A stretch of 52,181 nt of DNA from Symbiodinium natans (GCA_905221605.1 CAJNDS010002522.1:10001-62181), one strand, 5' to 3'; numbered from the stretch's first letter, positions 20,452-29,581 are shown. The notes: generated by a model not told the origin, from the sequence alone. Made by a program: numbers and translations.

Positions 20452-20739
20452 TGCGGAGCTGCAACTGGTATTGTAGAAAAGAGTTAGTGTTGAGAGTTGG
20501 AAGGGTTAATGAACCCGGAAAACATGTTTGGCTCAAGATGGGCTTGAACAGAAAGCCACAAGTTCAAAAAGTAGTGCCTGGGTTCTTAGGGTTTGGTAAG
20601 GGTGTGGATTCCTTCCCCCTTTCCTTCCCCCCTGGGTTGCTCTTATCCGTGTTCTCGTTTGTTTCTTGGTTCGATCTGGGGAATATAGGTTCTGGGCAAT
20701 TAGGGGAGTTGATTTCCTTCCTTGGTTGTTCCCCCCGTA
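20452..20739 (+). repeat. 5' LTR of copy 1
   Basis: 288 bp, from TGCGGAGCTG to TTCCCCCCGTA, the same as the 3' LTR at 28944-29231. It contains a pyrimidine-rich CCTTCCCCC stretch and a TTTGGCTCAAG segment that may be a spliced-leader relic. No TATA box is evident. Confidence 0.92.
20527..20537 (+). other. Possible spliced-leader relic in LTR
   Basis: TTTGGCTCAAG equals the last 11 bases of the conserved dinoflagellate spliced leader, whose 3' part is CCATTTTGGCTCAAG. Upstream, CAT precedes it with one extra G, and an ATG follows directly. The same bases occur in all four LTRs (also near 29019, 41485 and 49973). An 11-base match could arise by chance, so this is tentative. Confidence 0.4.
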
Positions 20740-20763
20740 GGTTATGAGCCCAAATTAGGTTCC
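20740..20763 (+). promoter_or_regulatory. Primer-binding site, half-tRNA(Met) type
   Basis: Directly after the 5' LTR comes GGTTATGAGCCCAAATTAGG. Its complement contains GGGCTCATAACC: a CTCATAA loop with a CAT anticodon and a short stem either side, the anticodon arm of a methionine tRNA. The copia retrotransposon has a comparable site (GGTTATGGGCCC) primed by the 5' half of initiator tRNA-Met. Adjacency to the LTR supports the same role here. Confidence 0.7.
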
Positions 20764-20806
20764 CTGCGGTTAAGTGTTCTTTCAAGGTTTTTGGGATCAA
20801 GAAGCA

Positions 20807-23800
20807 ATGCCTTCTCCCAAACGATGGCTCCAGCCTTCCTCGGATGGTGGACAGAATGGTGGAGCTGGAAATGGTGCAGCTGAGTCTCTGGGTGAAAGGA
20901 CGGTGCTGGAAGAGGTGATGCCTGGCGCTGAAGAACATCTGGAAGAAGCCTTGGTTGCAGAATACTCCAATGTGGGTATAAATCCCAATGTGGATATGGT
21001 TAGCAATGCTGAAGCTGAAGGACGTGCTGTTTCTGTATCGCCAAAGCCTGGTGAAAAAAGGAGCTGGGACGCGACTGGTGGTATAGACCGTGAAATGGAG
21101 GTGACTGTTTTACGCGTGTTGCACAAACATGGGTATCAGCCGTCTACTTCGACTTCGGGCCGAATGATAGACCAAGGGTCTCAGACCAATCTGAGTGGAG
21201 AAGTGCTGCAAGCTGCCAGGAGGCCTCTGAACAAGATTAAAGGGGATCCCTCGGCGAGTTCCCTGGGTGGTGGAAGCGGTTACGAACAGAAGGGTGCGGA
21301 CAGCTTTGAAGCCGCGCCAACTGCTGAATATGCCATGGGGGAAGAGGAGATCTTACAGATGGAGGCTGAAAGGTTGCGCCAGTTGTCAGAAGAAGAGGAT
21401 GAGATGCGTCAAGTCTCTGAAAGGGATGGTTTTCGGAAAGATGAGCATCTGATCGAAGCGTGCGATGGGACAACGTGGGAATGGCACTTCCACGAAGATG
21501 GGAGACAATATTACTACTGCCTGGATACGCAGGAAAGCAAGTGGACGCTGCCGGATGTAGGTGAAAAGGTGAAAAGCGACAACGTGGTTGGGTCTCCTTC
21601 GGGCAATGGGCTGGAAGTGGAGACTGAACTGGGTCCTTCATCGACTACACCGACACCTGAGTCTACGAAGGCAATCCAGGGTAGTGTAAATAGTGTAGGT
21701 GAAAAAGATTTTTCCTCTACTATCAGGGATAGCGGTCCTAGGGCTGGTGGTGACGCCCCGACCTCGGGTTCTCCTGATGAAGAGGGGATTTCTGGAAACC
21801 GAGCAGACATCGCTGAAGCTCAACATCTGGATCGGGAAGAGATGGAGGCGCTTTCTGAGGGTGTGGCAGCGGTGGAATCGGTGGGTCCAGAAGAAAAAAT
21901 GCCCAATGTGGAGATCGGAATTGTGTCGGCTGCAGAAGAGCGAGTGGTGGATGTGGTGCCTGTCGTTCAGGAAGATGGCCCTGGAGATTTGGATGACGAA
22001 GGGAAAAAGTTGTGCATTACGACTGAGGAGGTCTCTTCGTTTGGTGCCGAGAATTCTGCCATTCAAAGGGAAAAGGAAACTTCTGAAACTGCTGGAGACA
22101 CGGGTGATCGGAAAGATGAGGCCTGGAGCGCCAATGAAGCGCGGGTCAACGCGCCAGATAGTACCTGGAGTGCAGAAAAAGCACGGGTTGAGGCGCATAT
22201 GGTGTCACGTTCCGCGGATGACTGCAACAATGGGGCGCAGGTCTCTGTAGCAGCTGACGATGGAGGTTCACAGGTGGACGCACTGGTGCAGCCTGAAGTT
22301 AGCAGCGAGGAACGAAATGGCGAAGGCTACACCGGAGCCAATGAGGCAGCTGTGGTCAGCAACAGTGGTGATTCTCTTTTGGAAACCATGGAGCCAAAGG
22401 AGCCTGCGGTGGAAGAAAATGTGCCTACCGCGGATGACCAATTCAATAGCCCTGTAGTGGAAGAAAATTTGCCTGCTGCAGAAGGTTTGAAAAAGGACTC
22501 CAATGGTGGGTCCACTCCCAGGAAGGGAGAGGTGTTGCCATCTGAAAGCTCGCCGGAAGTCGACACCGAGCGAACTGTAACGGATGAGGCAAAGCCATTG
22601 GCTGGAAAAAAGGAAGGTCCTGAGCCCTTGGAGCACAAGATGGATGATCTTGTGGGATTCACGTCGGAGCAGGACGAGCAGTGTGACCCAAAGGTGGAAA
22701 TTAAGGATGTGCCAGGAGCCGATGATACAGAGATGGTTTCTGAAGGGCATGCAAAGAAAGTGCCCCGAGCGGGAGCTTTGGAATCACCTGGGGAACATTG
22801 CTATCAGGAGGGAGATGAGATCATTGGTCTAGTGCGCTGCATCAATGGATATGGAGCCTTTTTGGACCATGGTGATATGAATGTATTGGTTCCTGCAGAA
22901 GGGAACAATGTACATCAGTTCAAATTTGGTGATACTGTCAATGGAACAGTGAATTCCTCTTCGACGCTGCGCAAATGGAAAGACAGCGGCTGGGGTACAT
23001 GGTGGACAGGCTCATGGCAGACTGGTCAATGGTACAAAGGTTCCGATGGTCAATGGGACTGGAAGTCGGAAGAACAGCAGTCTCGCGAGTGGTTTGCCGA
23101 GTCAAAAGCATCCTCTAAGGAACAAGAGGAGGCTGAGCAGAAGCAGCTCTATGGAGAAAAGATCTATCGAAATCTCCTGGAAGATGAAACAATAGATAAT
23201 GACTATGTGGGCAAAATCACGGGGATGTTGCTGAGTCGTCCAATGGACGTGATTGTGGAGTGTATCGCAGATCATACATTCCTGAACGTTGAGGCTCGGA
23301 GCGCATACAACATCTTGCTAGGTGATGGTTGGAAGCTTGAGGAGACAGAACGTGCAGGTTTGGAAAAAACAACCACTTTTTCCCGGAAGCAGTACCACAA
23401 CGCGCTCTACGAACTGGCACGCAAGAAAAGAAGATTTAGTGGACCAGTCGTGGGTGAAGCGGTGGCAATTTTGCTGAGCAAAGGGAAAGATGAGCTTTGG
23501 AACGAGCTGTGGTTGGACACCAAGCGATTTCTGCAAGAGCTTGATGGTGCAATCGAGGAGATGAGTAAGAGGGAAAACAGGCCAATGGAAGCCTACATGG
23601 ATCCTGATCAGTACAAAAAGGCTCACACGACTCCGAAGACTGTGTCACCTGGATACAGCAAGCTGTGCAAGTTCTTCAATCAAGGGAGGTGTCGAAATGG
23701 AGATGGGTGTTCCTATGAACATCGTCGTTATGGTGAAGGGTGGCCTGAAGGAGAGCCAACTGAGCCAAGGAACAGCCAAAAAACTGGTGACGAGGATGGG

Positions 23801-25666
23801 GACATCGGTGGCCCTCCAACTGATGAAGGTACAGTGGATGAGGTGCAGCAGGAGCGGGAGGATTCGGCCTTCCGTGCCCAGTACAACTATGGCAAAGGGA
23901 CATCAAAAGGTGAGCCTACGCTGGGTGAAACGAAGAAACGGCTGTGTCTGTATTACAATCAAGGTGGTTGTAAATATGGGACTGCGTGCAGGTATCTCCA
24001 CGACGATGACATGGCATTGGAAGGGACTTGGGAGCCTGGCAAATCTTGGGACAATGCTTCCAGGAAGGCACTAAGGGACGCGGGGTTCCACCATTGCTGT
24101 TTTGACTACTATCTCAAAGGGAGATGTCGTGTGCGATTTGGCTGCAAGTATTCTCACGAAGAAATGTCTGAAGACCGGCTGACCCAGTTGAAGCATCTGG
24201 TGAATGTGGCAAACCATGTGTCATTTCAAAGGGGAAGGGGATTGGAGATTCCCGACAGGAACGCCTTTCAACCACCGGTAAGTGGGGGAGCAGAATCTTC
24301 GTCCTCCTCGGCACCAAAAGCGCTGCAAATGACCAATGTGTCACAAAAAGATGGTGAAGAAGAAGCTGATGAACAAAAGAATTCGGTGGCTGAGACCACT
24401 GGTACTCTGCTTCAAGATCCAGAAGAGCCAATTGAAAATTGGATGGCTCGCAATAAACACCTTTGGGTGTATACCCCTCATGTAAGTGAGGTGATGATTA
24501 CTCTTGGTGTGAACACCGTGTCCGACCTGCAGGAGTTCATCTTTGTGGAAGATCTGCTTGAAAAAGGGATCAACAAGGTGACAGCATGCAAAATCCTACG
24601 ATTGGTGGGAGGCGTCCGATATCGACCGGAGGGACCGGAAAAAGCAGTTCCTTCCGATGCATCTGTACGGGTACAACAATCTTCTGGAAGCAAGGAAGCT
24701 GGAAGAGAGGCGGTGCGAACCCTCACTCAGATGCGTGAAGCTGAAGGCTCCGGTGCAAAAACGATGCCGAGAGGCTCCTATCGGGAGCTTTTTGATAAGG
24801 TCAAGTACCGTGACGCTTGGACGCTTGCGCAGAGGTCTCCACTGTGCGTACAGAAGCTGAAGTTGGTGGGAGTTGGAATGCCACCGGTGAACCCACCAAC
24901 AAAAAAATATCGGTCAATATCAAACCCTGTGAAAAGGGGAAGGCCCTTGCTGGACAAAAAACAGGTGCGACAGGTGCCACGCTCTCGTTCACAGCGACGA
25001 GCGCAACCGGCGGAAGTGGTGGAGAAACCAAAACCACTGGAACTGAAGCCTCGTGGTGGGTTGTCGTATCGGTTCAGCAGAGCGTGGGCAGATGTGGTGG
25101 ACGATGATGATCAGGCGGAGGCTTTGGTTTCTTACGCCGATTCCTCAAGCGATTCAAGCGAGGAAGAGACCAATGCTGTGCAACGCGTGCGGGAAATCCT
25201 TTTGCAAGAAAGGGATTCACAGAGAACTGCGATTCGTGGCAATGTTCCGATGGGTGGTTCTTCCGGCCCCAATGACGGGCAGAAAAAATCGGTTCACCTT
25301 GGCGAAGAACGCGACAAAGCGTCGCGGGGGGAGACCCGCCAAGAAGTGACTTCTCAAGTTTTTTCGCTACCACAACCTTCTCGTCGAACTGAACAGTCTC
25401 AAAAAAGAGCAAGGGATGGCTCAGTTATAGTTGGTTCGCTGGCGGTGGGCTCCACGGATGAGGTTTTACCTGGGCAAGGTGTTGCTGGACAGGTGAATGT
25501 ATCTGAAAGCGCTCAAGTTCTTCCTGGGCAAGAAGTGGCTGGACAGGAGACGGCGCTGGAAGGAGCAGTGCAAATTCTGGCGAAGAGACTGACCAAAACG
25601 AAGGAGAAGGTGGGAGCAATGAACTCCGTGGTGATGGTGCGAAGACATTGGATGTTCGTCCGGTGA
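20807..25666 (+). CDS. Element polyprotein, N-terminal part (copy 1): WW, S1-like, MLLE, three CCCH fingers, SAM-like
   Basis: Open frame of 1,619 codons from the first ATG (20807); the frame extends 11 codons upstream only to a GTG. Regions seen, in residues from that ATG: WW domain about 222-251 (W...YYYC.DTQESKW.LP); long acidic low-complexity stretch; S1-like RNA-binding fold about 667-716 (GDEIIGLVRCINGYGAFLD); Trp-rich stretch about 725-766; MLLE/PABC-like domain about 778-845 (QKQLYGEKIY, KITGMLL), the poly(A)-binding-protein C-terminal fold that binds PAM2 peptides; CCCH fingers at 954-972, 1047-1065 and 1098-1117 (C-x7/8-C-x5-C-x3-H); SAM-like helices about 1220-1270. The last 29 codons are out of frame: copy 1 has lost one T near 25578 relative to copy 2, and the true frame continues as the next entry. 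The likely role is a Gag-like RNA-binding protein, by inference. Confidence 0.85.
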   Translation: MPSPKRWLQPSSDGGQNGGAGNGAAESLGERTVLEEVMPGAEEHLEEALVAEYSNVGINPNVDMVSNAEAEGRAVSVSPKPGEKRSWDATGGIDREMEVTVLRVLHKHGYQPSTSTSGRMIDQGSQTNLSGEVLQAARRPLNKIKGDPSASSLGGGSGYEQKGADSFEAAPTAEYAMGEEEILQMEAERLRQLSEEEDEMRQVSERDGFRKDEHLIEACDGTTWEWHFHEDGRQYYYCLDTQESKWTLPDVGEKVKSDNVVGSPSGNGLEVETELGPSSTTPTPESTKAIQGSVNSVGEKDFSSTIRDSGPRAGGDAPTSGSPDEEGISGNRADIAEAQHLDREEMEALSEGVAAVESVGPEEKMPNVEIGIVSAAEERVVDVVPVVQEDGPGDLDDEGKKLCITTEEVSSFGAENSAIQREKETSETAGDTGDRKDEAWSANEARVNAPDSTWSAEKARVEAHMVSRSADDCNNGAQVSVAADDGGSQVDALVQPEVSSEERNGEGYTGANEAAVVSNSGDSLLETMEPKEPAVEENVPTADDQFNSPVVEENLPAAEGLKKDSNGGSTPRKGEVLPSESSPEVDTERTVTDEAKPLAGKKEGPEPLEHKMDDLVGFTSEQDEQCDPKVEIKDVPGADDTEMVSEGHAKKVPRAGALESPGEHCYQEGDEIIGLVRCINGYGAFLDHGDMNVLVPAEGNNVHQFKFGDTVNGTVNSSSTLRKWKDSGWGTWWTGSWQTGQWYKGSDGQWDWKSEEQQSREWFAESKASSKEQEEAEQKQLYGEKIYRNLLEDETIDNDYVGKITGMLLSRPMDVIVECIADHTFLNVEARSAYNILLGDGWKLEETERAGLEKTTTFSRKQYHNALYELARKKRRFSGPVVGEAVAILLSKGKDELWNELWLDTKRFLQELDGAIEEMSKRENRPMEAYMDPDQYKKAHTTPKTVSPGYSKLCKFFNQGRCRNGDGCSYEHRRYGEGWPEGEPTEPRNSQKTGDEDGDIGGPPTDEGTVDEVQQEREDSAFRAQYNYGKGTSKGEPTLGETKKRLCLYYNQGGCKYGTACRYLHDDDMALEGTWEPGKSWDNASRKALRDAGFHHCCFDYYLKGRCRVRFGCKYSHEEMSEDRLTQLKHLVNVANHVSFQRGRGLEIPDRNAFQPPVSGGAESSSSSAPKALQMTNVSQKDGEEEADEQKNSVAETTGTLLQDPEEPIENWMARNKHLWVYTPHVSEVMITLGVNTVSDLQEFIFVEDLLEKGINKVTACKILRLVGGVRYRPEGPEKAVPSDASVRVQQSSGSKEAGREAVRTLTQMREAEGSGAKTMPRGSYRELFDKVKYRDAWTLAQRSPLCVQKLKLVGVGMPPVNPPTKKYRSISNPVKRGRPLLDKKQVRQVPRSRSQRRAQPAEVVEKPKPLELKPRGGLSYRFSRAWADVVDDDDQAEALVSYADSSSDSSEEETNAVQRVREILLQERDSQRTAIRGNVPMGGSSGPNDGQKKSVHLGEERDKASRGETRQEVTSQVFSLPQPSRRTEQSQKRARDGSVIVGSLAVGSTDEVLPGQGVAGQVNVSESAQVLPGQEVAGQETALEGAVQILAKRLTKTKEKVGAMNSVVMVRRHWMFVR

Positions 25667-28572
25667 AGAATGTTCCTCAGCAATTGCTGGTTAAAGGTCT
25701 TCTGAATCGGATTTATTGGAAGGTTGCTGTCGGCAAGTTGCCTGTGGGGCACAAGGACTATCAGAAGGGATCCAATAAAATGGATCGAAACTTGGTTAGT
25801 AGCATGTCATCTGAAGGTGCAAGCGAACAGGATTTGAACCTGGCATTGGAAGATGATACTGATCAGAGAATGGATGATGGTGCATTGGTGGTCATGGCAT
25901 ATGACCCTGGTACACTGATTCAGTCGGCGACAACTATGTGGGTTATGCGTCGTGGGTTGGCAGATCGTGCTCTCTGGTCGGCAATAGCGACTGCGGCACA
26001 GAGAATATGTGCTGAAATGGTTCAAGTGGATGAACTGAATGCCCAGTTGAATACTGGGAGACTCCTTTTTGAAAGGAGAGATCAAGGACACTACGGTGAT
26101 TTGCATCATTCGTTCCATGAAGATCCGTGCTTGCCGGTGGTGGGAAATTATCCTCTTTCGGTGATGGGTGCACTGCTTTCTCCTGGCCTGGAAAAAGAAT
26201 TCAGAAATACTGAAAAGTTTGGAACTGCTATGGAGGCAATAGCCTATGATTGGAGTCGCAGTCCAGGCATGGAAGTTCATGTGGAACTTATGGCAAGGGT
26301 AGCCAATCTGGTCGCTCCATTCCTTAGACTAGGAGGCCAAGGGACAGTGGTGAATTCTGAATTTCTCTGGCAGCACGGGAGGGACCAAATTATGGAGTTC
26401 CTTCAGGCGGCGACCTGCGCTGATCAATTGGAGGTTCTCTGGAGAAGAATGGACGACGATGCTGATGAGGAAGTGGATCCTACAGGAATGGTGCTGGAGA
26501 TCCCCGATCAACAAGATGCGGTACTAGATCAAGGGAACAATGAATCCCTTATTCCCATTGAAGATGCTGGAGGTGAGACAATTGGTGACACTGGAAGGGA
26601 TGGCAAAGCGCCAGAAGTTTCTCCGGAAGAGGAGACATCCAGGGGGTCGTCAAGACTGGCGGACACAAGGATTTTCTTGTGGTCAGTGTACTCTCGCGTT
26701 GCTTCCAATTTCTCTACGCAGGACCGCACTACTGGTAAGATCTTTGACAGCACAAAGGGGTATCCTGGTGAAGGACCAAACAATGGTGACAATTCTTCCT
26801 CTAAGAGGAACTTACCCTGGATCTCTGAAGACTACCTCGACGAAGTGGTGTCAAAAAAGATGGAAAGGTCTTCAGATATGGATGGGTTGGATGGGTTTGT
26901 TCCGGGAAGTGAGGGACCGTTGGAAAAGGTAGAGGTGGAGAATGTTACTGCCTCTAAAATTCTTATGGCTCTTTGGAAAAAGGGATATAGAGCTGGGTAT
27001 AAGAGGTTGTGTCGTTTGAACGTATCTGGATGCAAGGTTGGAGCAATGAAGCATCCAATCAAAAGGGTGCAGAAGATCGGCACTAGGAAGGCCTTCATGA
27101 GGAAGTTCAATGTTTTTGGATCGTCTCAGCGTGGCTCAGGAGCTGGCGGAAAACCAATCATGAAGGTAGTAGGACCAAGGCCAGGTTTTCCAGCTGTACT
27201 CCAAGCATCAAATACTGATAGCACCTGGGGTGAAGGGAGCAGTCCTCAGGCCCATGACAATGTTCATGTAGAGCAGAATCGCCCTATGGACCGGTTCGAG
27301 GCGGAGCGCTTGGAGAAGAGGAAGAAAGGCTTCTGCTATTGGTTCAGTAAGGGAAAAGATCGCTGCAAATTTGGTGAAGACTGCAAATTCATCCATTCAG
27401 AAGATGATGTGGTGCTGCATTCGTATTGGTGCAAATACTATGTGGCGGGGAGACCCTGCTTCGCTGGAAAGAAGTGTGCGTTCTCGCATGATGCAACTGG
27501 TGTGAGGTGCATTCAGTTTGCTCAGTCTGGGAAGTGTCGTTATGGTGACAGGTGTGTTTTTGAGCATGGTGATCCGCTGAATGAACAGAGGCCAAGGTCT
27601 CCAAGGACGCCCCCAAGGGATGGTCCAAGGAGAAGTTCTGGTGCAAAAGGTGGGGAAAAGGAGATCTCTCCTGAACAGTTCGATGATGGTGAGGAGTATT
27701 CCATGACTTATGACGATGACACCAAAATGTCGGAACTGTTGATGGAAGCGATTTCATTTCTGTCCAATGGCAAAACAGATTTGGCTCGAGCAGAGGCGGA
27801 CCCATTGTTCAAACTCCTGAAGTTCAATGGAGATACTGACCAGATGGATAGAGAATGGGTTTCGTGGACCACCGATATGTTGTCCGTGCTGGAACTTCAC
27901 GAAGTAGTGAAGTCGTATGAGGTTTCGCTCGAGGAGGTGGAAGAATGGGTCAATGACCTGAGGATATGGCTCGAGCGAGCCAACGTGGAAGAAGAAAAAG
28001 ATCCCAAAAGGGGCAAGAAGAGGTCCCTAGAAAGGGAGTCCAGCAAGGATATTCCTGCCGAAAAGGAGGTGGTTGAGACTTCTGAGACGGAGGTTGCCGT
28101 TGAGGAGGAGGCAAAAAAGGTTAAAAAGAAGAGGAAAACTGCAGTTATCGAAGATCCTTACACTCTCCTGGTTCCAAAGCCGAAGAAGATGCCGGCGACC
28201 ATTGAGAAGAGTGGATCATCATCCAATGCGGCGGTTTCTGCAGGGGAAAAAGCCTCGAAAATGCGCACAAAGTCAAACGTCGGTGGAAAGGCGAAGAAGA
28301 AGGAGAAAAGTCAGAGTCCCAAAAAGGGAGAAGTGGTGGTGGTGAAAGGTCCTGAGGAAAAGGATCGTCCTCCTGATGTGGATGCGCAAGCGTCTACAGC
28401 TGTGAGTGCAGAGCTGGGTCAATCTTGCCAAGCGATTGAGGACGCAAAGAGAGAAGGATTGGTATCCTCAATTCAAAGGTGTGTGCAGGATCCTGTTCTT
28501 GCAGTTTCGGACCTGGAGTATATTCTGCTGCAACTTCACCTCAGTATTGCAAACCATCGGAAAAAGAAGTGA
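25579..28572 (+). CDS. Element polyprotein, C-terminal part (copy 1): three CCCH fingers, Lys-rich tail
   Basis: Continuation of the polyprotein in the next frame after a one-base deletion near 25578; copy 2 reads straight through this point, so this is a broken part rather than a separate gene. It is 997 codons to TGA at 28570-28572. It has a helical region (about 25900-26450) without recognisable family, then three closely spaced CCCH fingers (27334-27566; C-x9-C-x5-C-x3-H, C-x8-C-x5-C-x3-H, C-x8-C-x5-C-x3-H), and a Lys/Glu-rich tail with nuclear-localisation-like runs (KKVKKKRK near 28110-28140). It ends in KKK. If translated alone it would need an internal ATG such as that at 25780. Confidence 0.8.
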   Translation, partial: GEETDQNEGEGGSNELRGDGAKTLDVRPVKNVPQQLLVKGLLNRIYWKVAVGKLPVGHKDYQKGSNKMDRNLVSSMSSEGASEQDLNLALEDDTDQRMDDGALVVMAYDPGTLIQSATTMWVMRRGLADRALWSAIATAAQRICAEMVQVDELNAQLNTGRLLFERRDQGHYGDLHHSFHEDPCLPVVGNYPLSVMGALLSPGLEKEFRNTEKFGTAMEAIAYDWSRSPGMEVHVELMARVANLVAPFLRLGGQGTVVNSEFLWQHGRDQIMEFLQAATCADQLEVLWRRMDDDADEEVDPTGMVLEIPDQQDAVLDQGNNESLIPIEDAGGETIGDTGRDGKAPEVSPEEETSRGSSRLADTRIFLWSVYSRVASNFSTQDRTTGKIFDSTKGYPGEGPNNGDNSSSKRNLPWISEDYLDEVVSKKMERSSDMDGLDGFVPGSEGPLEKVEVENVTASKILMALWKKGYRAGYKRLCRLNVSGCKVGAMKHPIKRVQKIGTRKAFMRKFNVFGSSQRGSGAGGKPIMKVVGPRPGFPAVLQASNTDSTWGEGSSPQAHDNVHVEQNRPMDRFEAERLEKRKKGFCYWFSKGKDRCKFGEDCKFIHSEDDVVLHSYWCKYYVAGRPCFAGKKCAFSHDATGVRCIQFAQSGKCRYGDRCVFEHGDPLNEQRPRSPRTPPRDGPRRSSGAKGGEKEISPEQFDDGEEYSMTYDDDTKMSELLMEAISFLSNGKTDLARAEADPLFKLLKFNGDTDQMDREWVSWTTDMLSVLELHEVVKSYEVSLEEVEEWVNDLRIWLERANVEEEKDPKRGKKRSLERESSKDIPAEKEVVETSETEVAVEEEAKKVKKKRKTAVIEDPYTLLVPKPKKMPATIEKSGSSSNAAVSAGEKASKMRTKSNVGGKAKKKEKSQSPKKGEVVVVKGPEEKDRPPDVDAQASTAVSAELGQSCQAIEDAKREGLVSSIQRCVQDPVLAVSDLEYILLQLHLSIANHRKKK

Positions 28573-28943
28573 CTGGATGGTATGGATGAAGGGATGGTTT
28601 TTCTCTTTCTGGAAACAGGTGCGCTGGATCGGCCAATGTGCTGAAAATGTGGTGGTTACTATTAAGGGTATGGAAATCCCTGATAGTAGAAGTTAGTAGC
28701 TTTTCACGTAGCGAAGACCACGGTTTGTGGTGAAGAAGGCCGAAGAGTCTTCAATGATAAGAGGATCAAGGTGGAAAAAAGATTCTCTATGGTTAGTGGA
28801 TTCAGCCAATGTGCTATAATTTCGTCCTGGTAGACGTAAAACCATATTGTGCATTTCAAGCAGCTGGCTGCTGCCCTAATGGCAGTTTTTGGCCAAAGAT
28901 CTGCACCTCCAATGTGTCCTAGGAAATCCTAGGACAGGGGGAG
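28573..28943 (+). other. Element 3' leader region with hairpin and polypurine tract
   Basis: 371 bases between the stop codon and the 3' LTR, with no reading frame of note. It includes a perfect 10-bp inverted repeat with a 2-base loop at 28915-28936 (TGTCCTAGGA, AA, TCCTAGGACA). The purine run ACAGGGGGAG ends at 28943, directly before the LTR, as expected for the plus-strand primer. Confidence 0.75.
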
Positions 28944-29231
28944 TGCGGAGCTGCAACTGGTATTGTAGAAAAGAGTTAGTGTTGAGAGTTGGAAGGGTTA
29001 ATGAACCCGGAAAACATGTTTGGCTCAAGATGGGCTTGAACAGAAAGCCACAAGTTCAAAAAGTAGTGCCTGGGTTCTTAGGGTTTGGTAAGGGTGTGGA
29101 TTCCTTCCCCCTTTCCTTCCCCCCTGGGTTGCTCTTATCCGTGTTCTCGTTTGTTTCTTGGTTCGATCTGGGGAATATAGGTTCTGGGCAATTAGGGGAG
29201 TTGATTTCCTTCCTTGGTTGTTCCCCCCGTA
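28944..29231 (+). repeat. 3' LTR of copy 1
   Basis: 288 bp, by eye identical to the 5' LTR at 20452-20739. It is followed by TAGGG and then a TTTAGGG array. Confidence 0.92.
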
Positions 29232-29581
29232 TAGGGTTTAGGGTTTAGGGTTGAGGGTTTGGGGCTTGGGGTTTAGGGTTTAGGGTTTAGGGTTTAGGGT
29301 TTTAGGGTTTAGGGTTTAGGGTTTAGGGCTTAGGGTTTAGGGTTTAGGGTTAGGGGTTTGGGGTTTAGGGTTTAGGGTTTATGGTTTAGGTTTAGGGTTT
29401 AGGGTTTAGGGTTTAGAGTTCAGCAGCTCCGGGTCGAGCAATCTCCAGTAGAGCCGCTGTTTGGGCTCTCGAAAAAAACCCACCCACCCAGAGAATCCCA
29501 AAACATCAAGAAATAAAAAGTTTATATTTTTCATCATCGGCCGCACAGGGCAGCCAGAGGGCTGGGGGGGGGGAGGGGGGG
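29232..29581. repeat. Telomere-like array and flank shared by both element copies
   Basis: TTTAGGG array with a few variants (to about 29420), then about 140 bases of unique sequence, then a poly-G run that enters the gap. The same sequence, apart from one repeat unit, follows copy 2 at 50186-50530. A shared non-element flank means the two loci are related by segmental duplication or by assembly, not by two independent insertions. Confidence 0.8.

Larger units (their letters stand above)
20452..29231 (+). mobile_element. LTR element copy 1, 8.78 kb, no recognisable pol
   Basis: Complete element: 5' LTR 20452-20739, tRNA-like primer-binding site from 20740, one very long coding region 20807-28572, hairpin and polypurine tract before 28944, 3' LTR 28944-29231. 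The two LTRs look identical by eye, implying a recent insertion or gene conversion. It is flanked by TAGGG on both sides (20447-20451 and 29232-29236), a plausible 5-bp target duplication, although in telomere repeats this can occur by chance. LTR ends are TG...TA rather than TG...CA. I see no protease, reverse transcriptase (YxDD), RNase H or integrase motif in any long frame, so it should depend on another element's enzymes. It lies antisense within the 31-kb intron of the isochorismatase-like gene. Confidence 0.85.

Noticed and set aside
20740-20763. A tRNA gene on the minus strand because of the CTCATAA anticodon loop
   Set aside because: Only the anticodon arm is present; no D arm, T arm or acceptor stem can be formed, and the position next to an LTR explains it as a primer site.
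21237-28345. Many open frames of 60-190 codons on both strands over the element
   Set aside because: They are shadows of the polyprotein frame, recur identically in both copies, and have His/Arg/Leu-rich nonsense composition.
20807-28572. Reverse transcriptase, integrase, protease or RNase H in the element
   Set aside because: I looked for YxDD, HHCC/DDE and DTG/DSG contexts in both long frames and saw none; acidic runs such as VVDDDDQ are not RT motifs.
20447-29236. TAGGG on both sides of copy 1 as proof of a target duplication
   Set aside because: In a TTTAGGG array the same five bases would appear by chance about once in seven positions, so it is supportive only.
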